Source: Planctomycetota bacterium (GTDB taxonomy: Bacteria; Planctomycetota; Planctomycetia; Pirellulales; UBA1268). From it: a stretch of DNA of 11,650 nt. The DNA lies in the NCBI GenBank assembly GCA_027622795.1, contig JAQBZA010000066.1:1-11650 (forward strand), written 5' to 3'. The notes below the pieces were generated by a model. That model had not been told where the DNA came from. It did no database searches and worked only from the letters and a program-made list of their open reading frames with translations. Shown piece after piece: positions 7,101-11,650 of the stretch (the stretch's first letter is position 1; each line of letters opens with the position of its first letter). The translations under genes and the position numbers were made by a program.

Positions 7101-7894
7101 TCAAGGCCATCGAGCGTCAGGGCAAAACGGCCCGTGGCAACCGTTCGCAGCGGATATCTGATCGACGGCCCGTCGACCGCAGTGAGCACGAGCGATACGT
7201 TGTCGACCTTACCCCGCGCCACATCACAGCCGATCTCGAGTGGTTCCCCCTCAAGCACCTCCAATGGCCCCGGGCTGGTCAACTGCAGCCATGTGGCTGG
7301 CGGGATATCAGCCGTGGGATCGAGGAACCGGGCCAGTGTGATCGAGAAGCGGTTGCCAAAGAAAAGTGCCATCCAGACCAGCGCAGCGGCGGCCACGATG
7401 GCCAATGCCACGTTGCGAGCCAATGCCTGTCCCTTGATCACCCGCCTCGGCCGATACCCATCGAGCCGAGCGGTTGTCTGGGTGACCAGTCGCTCCACCA
7501 TCGCACGGCCGTCCGGGGCTCCGTCAACGAGATCACCACGTCGACCACGCACGATGTCAATGACCGTTAACAGGCGGTTGTGCATACCGCCGAGCGTCTG
7601 CTCGATCAGGACCGCGACCGTATCGAGTGATGGTCGACGCAGTGCCGGCACGAGCAGAAAGGCGATCACCGCCGCGGTAACACAACCCCACCAGCCCACG
7701 AAGATGCCAACCCTGCCCTCCACCGGCAATGGCGTTACGAGGTCAAGAATGATTCCCCCGACTACCCAACCAATGGCTGCCGCTACCGCCAGACAAAAGC
7801 CCGCCGCCAGCACCGTGGCGACCAAGCCGGCGCGGGTGCGCGAGACGACGCGAACCAGCGCCGCGGAGCGATCGAAGGAACTGGCGCTACTCAT
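4109..7894 (-). CDS. DUF4175-like large membrane-anchored coiled-coil protein
   Basis: 1261 residues. The N-terminus has membrane segments at about 22-50, 61-83 and 160-180, and between the last two a stretch with the pattern of DUF4175 proteins (LDTVAVLIEQTLGGMHNRLL, 90-109). Beta-rich, Ig-like regions follow (about 200-380 and 540-690), interrupted by a lectin-like insert (about 405-515). Residues about 700-940 are Ala/Glu/Arg-rich and strongly helical, probably a long coiled coil. Residues about 950-1060 are disordered and Ser/Pro-rich, with more helix to 1150. A Gly/Gln/Glu/Pro-rich tract spans about 1150-1200, and the C-terminus is an amphipathic segment (LPPHVREPLLEGMRQQGPEAYRKVIEAYFKRL compressed here as LPPHVREPL...YFKRL). 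GGGAG at 7907-7903, 8 nt before the ATG, supports the start. It lies 43 nt after the BatA-like gene. No enzymatic motif is visible; a scaffold or filament-like role is an inference. The family assignment is by pattern only. Confidence 0.8.
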   Translation of the reverse strand: MSSASSFDRSAALVRVVSRTRAGLVATVLAAGFCLAVAAAIGWVVGGIILDLVTPLPVEGRVGIFVGWWGCVTAAVIAFLLVPALRRPSLDTVAVLIEQTLGGMHNRLLTVIDIVRGRRGDLVDGAPDGRAMVERLVTQTTARLDGYRPRRVIKGQALARNVALAIVAAAALVWMALFFGNRFSITLARFLDPTADIPPATWLQLTSPGPLEVLEGEPLEIGCDVARGKVDNVSLVLTAVDGPSIRYPLRTVATGRFALTLDGLDTDGTYRLEGGNTWTKTYPITVLRRPVIEEVATTVRLPNYMRIDEPLAVAADAVKVEAPYGSSVEFSARVSGDVADGGVKLLERSVEKRVVERVDERIWFEDDLPRDAVSPTAWRWTTASAAGGLRAFMVDQSSPLVMKTRLNPFVLPKDGRDSKALCVHVKVDATDPPRALATEWNAGGRRLEVVWGDASLIPEVGAKRIVAGPLPASNEWTRLEVPLAGAAQEITGHAVDAFSLRLDRGRLLVDRPGWLVRGSQSIEEPIETLVGNVVAIPEDNGRWLTRVTVDAPRMAAIEFRSSRGHPTLPRPGVEIVPTVDKPPSLVVQEPPASILLEAPIDVPVAAEVFDDWGLDEIGFQSGPDAEHLGPRTPLPGLVLAERPPDVRRDVRNIIRSDALGLAAGRTVAWRLYVRDTKGQITDGPVQKIAVSRPPEHALADSQVPAAREAAREARTAAEQAMQRKPTLEEQREQVLDAVGEESLTRIDAAKTAAAAAAEAEETVDEQEQQGNAEAKQAAEKLRDEARQEAATTVKEAQAVADEAVNAFDEPAKQALAAAETQLEAQRADATRLAEAVAKAAKQAMESSLVPEGQAEALAALAERAAKLEESLAKEEAFSGAAAEIERVATAPTTDEVAREAEAISAAVDQIAEAIDAAGAAQRLAALTEELTMRAELLDSLPREINGADETATQEATPSPGEPSRDESADATQPAREMNAKSSPLAKTARQQLGELQRILGTEQTSRQPPVRSSPSDGREPASATGSDDRAAEPGRGDPPLTEPSNDALAEAADGATSGEPTTDQPLLESLAAGVNEARQTAAMVADLATKITEQATAAVHAPNAAEASEAATSLAETLTGEPVQSALEMAERARGLAAMQAAEEAAASERAGQGERPAGQADQPGQSGQEPGEQPGQQAGMEEPQGPAGRGPNDSDQPRTTPVGIADADRRGLDPAMRAAIEKLPPHVREPLLEGMRQQGPEAYRKVIEAYFKRLGKEIPR

Positions 7895-7937
7895 TGGAAT
7901 GACTCCCGAAAGTGTCGATGGATTGTCATCCGGCGTG

Positions 7938-10331
7938 TCATGTCACGGGCTCCACATTGCCAACGGCGCGGCCGAGCCTGATCGCGAGCCGCTCTTGCCA
8001 GCCACCTGGTGTCTGTCCATCAGACGTGGATCGCACTGGCGCCAGTGTCGAGAGCAGAAACTCGACCAGCATGAACGAGATCGCCACCGCAATCAGCCAT
8101 CGCCAAATTTCGCGGCTGCCACCAAGTTGTTCAGCTAGAACCGGATCGCCCGTGGTGCCTGTCAAATACTCAAGCGGCCGGCCTCCGAAGGTTGCACGCA
8201 CGTCGGCCTCATCAAGCCGTGCGAATGCCGCTGACTCGATCTCGGGATTGACCGCCATGCCAAGGCGGATTGGCATCAGGTCGCCATTCGGTGGCGGCTG
8301 AAAATCAAATTCATATATTCCCGTTTGCCTCGTATCCTTCAGCGCTCCAATGAGGTGCGTGTCGCCGGGCACTGTCTCGATTGGTCGTGTCTCACCATCG
8401 GGCAGCCTGGCCTGGATCATGCCGCGCTTCCACTCGATCTCGAGTCGTACTGGAGCGGGCTCATACGGGCGGACGCTCTCAGCAATCGCCACACGACGAT
8501 TGGGGCGGACATGCTGAATACAGCGGAGTACGATCGGCACAAAAACCGGATGCACCGGCAAATTCGACCAGTCGGGAGTCGCGGCCAGGCCCGAAATGAC
8601 GATTCGGCCGCGGCCCAGCGTGGTTTCCGCGACTACCGGTGTGCTGTCGCCGAGTGTGGCAATCACGTCCACCGGTGGCCGCTGGTCATCACCGTTGTCT
8701 GTGGCTCTGTCGGCAATCATGAGCGGCGCATGGCGGAACACGATAAGCGTTTCCAACAGATCATCAGCAGCGCTGGCATCGCCGACCAGCCGATCATCTG
8801 CCAAGGCGGCGAAGACGGGATGAGAGCGATCCGCCGTTTCGATCCTCTTCACTGCTGTTTCGTCGTCGGGGTCACCGACCGGTTCGCCGAGGGTCACGAC
8901 GGGCTGCCGCAGCCGCTCAAGTCGTTCTTTTTCCGCCTGTCGTGCCTCCTTGTTCTGCGGCTTGCGGGCCGATGGCAATGGCTCGATCCTGATGAGATCT
9001 GCCACAGCACGGCGGTCGACCCGTTCACCCGCAAACACCACGGCTCCGGCCCCCTCCTCGATTCGACTGCGAATCCAGCGCAGCCGGTCTCCTGCGGGAC
9101 AGGCATCGGCGAGCACGATCACGTCGGCCTCGTTCACCTGCCGTTGTTGGACGACGTCGGCCCGGGTAACGGTGACATCGAGGCTGCGGGCAAGCAGCTG
9201 TTCCGCATCGCCATCGGTTTTTTCTGCCCCTGAACGCCCGTCCGCCAAGGCTTCCAACGGCGCGGAGAGCGCGGCCTCCACAAAGAGCGCCGCATCCTCG
9301 AGCGGCTGCACCCGCGGCGACGCGATCACAAGGACCCCCACTCGGGGCTCCACATTGAGCACAAACTCGTACACATCATCTCCCGGAAAGGCATCGGCCG
9401 GAATCTCGAGCCGACCGCGAAGCACACCCGCCCGCGGTGGCACGACGGCAAGGTGCCGCGTCGTCGGTCCACCTGGTTGAGGTGTGATGGGAACGCGGGC
9501 CACGAGCTCGTCATCGAGCCAGACCGAGACGGGAACCTCGTGGTTGATTTCGTCGGCCGTCGCATCGATTCGCACCGTGAGGTCGACTGGCAGACCAACC
9601 ACAGGCTTCTGCGATCGGGGCGCATCGCCGAGAACCGCCCGGTTGGCGACATCGCGCCGCTCACCCCCGTCTACGATCACCAGGGTCACATCGGGCGGGA
9701 TCGAGCGACTGACTGGATGATCGGCAAACCGGTTCCAGCCACGAGCACCATTGTCACTGAAAATCCAGAGTGTTCGCGGACCGCGGGGCGGGCCTGCGAG
9801 AGCCTCGGTCACAGCCGCAGCGAGATCAACCGTACCCGGATCGGGCACAAGCGCATCGAGCTCGGCAGACAGTCGCCTGCCATCGCCTTTCTGCGCCCGA
9901 TAGACCACTCGCGGCTCCATGCCGGCCCGCACCAGCGTCACGAAATCTCCTGCGACAAGTCGATCGGCTGCCACACGAGCAGCCTCGCGCAGACGATGCA
10001 GCCCGGAGACACCGTCGCGAACCAGGCCGGTGGTCATCCCTGCATCGACGATCAAGATCACGTCCTTGGAGCGGCCGCCCGCAAACAATCCTCCATACCG
10101 CTCCACCACTGGTCGCGCCAGTGCGAAAAGCACTGCCGCCACAACTGCCGTCCGCAACACCATCAGCAGCCACTCCAGCAGTCTGATTCGCCGGCGTTGC
10201 TGCACATAGCTCTCCATCAGAAATCGGAACGTCGGCAGGTCGATCGTCCGCAGACGAAAGAGATTCAACAGATGCAGCAGCACCGGGATCGCGATGAGCG
10301 GAACAAGCCAGAGGAGAGCGGGGTTGAGCAT
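7938..10331 (-). CDS. BatA-like membrane protein with degenerate VWA domain
   Basis: 797 residues. The N-terminus is a clear match to the BatA-type double-membrane region: a hydrophobic start (about 1-21), LFRLRTIDLPTFRFLMES (24-41), an Arg-rich turn (RRRIRLLEWLL, 47-57) and a second membrane segment ending in ALARPVVE (about 59-77). A VWA-like domain (about 89-220) follows, but its MIDAS reads DAGMT (96-100) instead of DxSxS, so metal binding is probably lost; FSDNGARGW (191-199) is the later VWA strand. Ig-like beta regions (about 245-330) and an amidotransferase-like Rossmann region (about 330-605) follow, with GRGRIVISGLAATPDW at 573-588 and a charged Lys/Glu insert (about 455-475). A final membrane segment lies at about 744-764. 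It begins 12 nt after the DUF58 gene with no convincing Shine-Dalgarno, so translation may depend on coupling. The probable role is as the membrane partner of the MoxR/DUF58 pair. Confidence 0.88.
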   Translation of the reverse strand: MLNPALLWLVPLIAIPVLLHLLNLFRLRTIDLPTFRFLMESYVQQRRRIRLLEWLLMVLRTAVVAAVLFALARPVVERYGGLFAGGRSKDVILIVDAGMTTGLVRDGVSGLHRLREAARVAADRLVAGDFVTLVRAGMEPRVVYRAQKGDGRRLSAELDALVPDPGTVDLAAAVTEALAGPPRGPRTLWIFSDNGARGWNRFADHPVSRSIPPDVTLVIVDGGERRDVANRAVLGDAPRSQKPVVGLPVDLTVRIDATADEINHEVPVSVWLDDELVARVPITPQPGGPTTRHLAVVPPRAGVLRGRLEIPADAFPGDDVYEFVLNVEPRVGVLVIASPRVQPLEDAALFVEAALSAPLEALADGRSGAEKTDGDAEQLLARSLDVTVTRADVVQQRQVNEADVIVLADACPAGDRLRWIRSRIEEGAGAVVFAGERVDRRAVADLIRIEPLPSARKPQNKEARQAEKERLERLRQPVVTLGEPVGDPDDETAVKRIETADRSHPVFAALADDRLVGDASAADDLLETLIVFRHAPLMIADRATDNGDDQRPPVDVIATLGDSTPVVAETTLGRGRIVISGLAATPDWSNLPVHPVFVPIVLRCIQHVRPNRRVAIAESVRPYEPAPVRLEIEWKRGMIQARLPDGETRPIETVPGDTHLIGALKDTRQTGIYEFDFQPPPNGDLMPIRLGMAVNPEIESAAFARLDEADVRATFGGRPLEYLTGTTGDPVLAEQLGGSREIWRWLIAVAISFMLVEFLLSTLAPVRSTSDGQTPGGWQERLAIRLGRAVGNVEPVT

Positions 10332-10343
10332 GGCAGGGAATCG

Positions 10344-11270
10344 TCAGCCGGTCAGGCGGGCCCGGCGGGCAAGGTAGGCGGCTAAAACGTGGTCGTAGGG
10401 CTGTGATGTGTCGATGCACTCATAGCCGATTCGGCGCTCGAAGCAGGCCGACTGGAGCGTTGCGCGGAAGGCGGCAAAGCGTTCGAGATAGGCGGCCCGC
10501 ACCGCGCGCGGGTTGGCAACAAGTCGCCCTTCGCCTTCGGTATCACGAAACTGCGTCGTCTTCTCCCAGGGAAAATCGCGTTCAGCTGGATCGATCAGAT
10601 GAAACACCACCAGATCGTGCCGTTGGTGCTTGAGCAGGGCGAGCGCCGTGCCGATTGCGCCGGGATCATCCAGCAGGTCACTGATGAGTACGACGATGCC
10701 GCGCTTCGGAACCCGCCCCGCGAGTTCGCGAAGCGCGGTTCCGACCTGCGTCTCCGGCCCTGGCGCCGTGGAGTCGAGGGCTGCAAGCACGTTCCTGAAG
10801 TGCCTGGGGATTGAGCGTGGAGGCACATAGGCCCGCATCTGCGAGTCAAACGTGGCCAGGCCTGCAGCGTCGTTCTGCTTGAGGGCGAGATGGCAGAGTC
10901 CCGCTGCCAGAAACCGCCCGTAGTCAAGTTTCGTGATCCCTCCGTCGGTTCCTGAAAAATCCATCGATTTGGAGGTGTCAAGAATCACGGTGATCCGAGT
11001 GTTGGTCTGCTCCTCAAAAAGCTTCACGAATAATTTGTCAGTCTTGGCGAGCTGCTTCCAGTCAACATTTCGCAGTTCATCTGACTGCGTGTAGGGGCGG
11101 TGATCGGCATATTCAACACTCGAGCCAAAAAATGGACTCGGATGCAGCCCCGACAGGAGCCCCTCCACGGCGGTGCGGGCGACCAACTCAAGCCGCGCGA
11201 TGCGGGCCAGACCAGGCGGATCAACGAACCGCATGCTGGGAGGCGTCGGAGAGGAGGGCGACGTGACCAT
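10344..11270 (-). CDS. DUF58 family protein with VWA-type domain
   Basis: 308 residues with no membrane segment, so cytoplasmic, which is usual for the short DUF58 proteins next to MoxR ATPases. The DUF58 core is unmistakable: SGLHPSPFFGSSVEY (40-54), RPYTQSDELRNVDWKQLAKTD (58-78, key residues R, D, E, L, R, D, W, K) and the LFEEQTN segment (84-90). The VWA MIDAS is intact, DTSKS at 98-102, with VVLISDLLDDPG at about 194-205 as the later acidic strand. DUF58 proteins are thought to act as adaptors for MoxR AAA+ ATPases through the VWA domain; that is family knowledge, not seen here. It starts 58 nt after the MoxR stop. The ATG at 11270 has only a weak GGA upstream; an in-frame ATG at 11234 (residue 13) is a possible alternative, since conservation begins after it. 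Confidence 0.92.
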   Translation of the reverse strand: MVTSPSSPTPPSMRFVDPPGLARIARLELVARTAVEGLLSGLHPSPFFGSSVEYADHRPYTQSDELRNVDWKQLAKTDKLFVKLFEEQTNTRITVILDTSKSMDFSGTDGGITKLDYGRFLAAGLCHLALKQNDAAGLATFDSQMRAYVPPRSIPRHFRNVLAALDSTAPGPETQVGTALRELAGRVPKRGIVVLISDLLDDPGAIGTALALLKHQRHDLVVFHLIDPAERDFPWEKTTQFRDTEGEGRLVANPRAVRAAYLERFAAFRATLQSACFERRIGYECIDTSQPYDHVLAAYLARRARLTG

Positions 11271-11328
11271 GAAGACGATATCCAGAGAGAGCCGTCGGGT
11301 CAGGCGCAGACGACTCGTACCGCCGCGA

Positions 11329-11650
11329 TCATTCGAGTTCGGGAAGTTCCGTGAGGATTCGATCGATCACCGTGTCGGTCGAGACACCCTCGCTCTCAGC
11401 GGTGAAACTTGCCACGAGGCGGTGCCGCAGCACCGGTTTGGCCATCTCACGAATGTCGGCAAAAGACACGTTCGGACGGCCATCAAGCAGGGCCCGAGCC
11501 TTCGCCCCGAGGAGGAGTGACTGACAGGCTCGGGGTCCCGCCCCCCATGTCAGCCAGCGACGGGTGTCGGCGGAGGAAGCCTCGTCGGCCGGCCGCGTCG
11601 CCCGCGCCAACCGCACCGCGTACGCCGCCACCGGCTCCGCCACGATCACG
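11329..11650 (-). CDS. MoxR-family AAA+ ATPase, C-terminal fragment
   Basis: The last 106 or so residues of a gene entering from the right edge, so the Walker A and B motifs and the start are outside the window. What remains is the AAA lid and sensor 2 region of a MoxR ATPase: AAYAVRLARATRP, then WGAGPRACQSLLLGAKARAL (sensor 2 Arg in GAGPR, where the family usually has GASPR), GRPNVSFADIREMAKPVLRHRL and a short acidic tail, ELPELE. The HRL block after the VLRH motif is typical. MoxR ATPases use ATP to remodel or mature partner proteins, usually acting with VWA proteins encoded next door, exactly as seen here. Being first in the visible operon fits the standard MoxR-DUF58-Bat order. The reading frame is open to the window edge. 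Confidence 0.93.
   Translation of the reverse strand, partial: VIVAEPVAAYAVRLARATRPADEASSADTRRWLTWGAGPRACQSLLLGAKARALLDGRPNVSFADIREMAKPVLRHRLVASFTAESEGVSTDTVIDRILTELPELE

Noticed and set aside
6987..8138. Plus-strand open frame of 383 codons
   Set aside because: It is antisense to the DUF4175-like and BatA-like genes. Its composition (Ser/Thr/Arg/Pro-rich, no domain or membrane pattern) is what the reverse frame of GC-rich genes gives.

Overview
The window is GC-rich, and every convincing gene lies on the minus strand, so transcription runs from high to low coordinates. The proteins point to a planctomycete: a short DUF58 protein, BatA-like proteins with a GRGR motif, a huge alanine-rich DUF4175-like protein containing a lectin-like insert of a kind I associate with planctomycete PSCyt/DUF1549 proteins, and a secreted prenyltransferase-fold protein. 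This taxonomic call rests on recalled family distributions, not on a search.

Main operon, 11650 down to 608. The order is: the C-terminus of a MoxR-type AAA+ ATPase (cut by the window edge), a cytosolic DUF58/VWA protein, a 797-residue BatA-like membrane protein, a 1261-residue DUF4175-like membrane/periplasmic protein, an 817-residue membrane VWA protein, and a 344-residue exported alpha/alpha-toroid protein. Gaps are 58, 12 and 43 nt, then a 4-nt ATGA overlap, then 16 nt, so co-transcription is very likely. The layout suggests a cytoplasmic ATPase and its VWA adaptor acting on an envelope complex made of two related VWA/Ig/amidotransferase-like proteins, one long coiled-coil protein and one secreted toroid. 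BatB, BatC, BatD and BatE are not present in the window. The substrate is unknown.

Left end, 529 down to 1. A second transcription unit begins in the 345-nt non-coding stretch 263-607. It has a candidate sigma70-type promoter, a tandem two-aptamer glycine riboswitch (480-316), a short leader with two mutually exclusive GC stems near the ribosome binding site, and the first 87 codons of glycine decarboxylase (gcvP, cut by the window edge). This is a glycine-responsive control unit for glycine cleavage and has no evident functional link to the MoxR operon.

The two ends of the window are partial genes. The only non-coding stretch over 300 bases is 263-607, described above. I saw no tRNA, rRNA, insertion sequence, CRISPR array or long DNA repeat.
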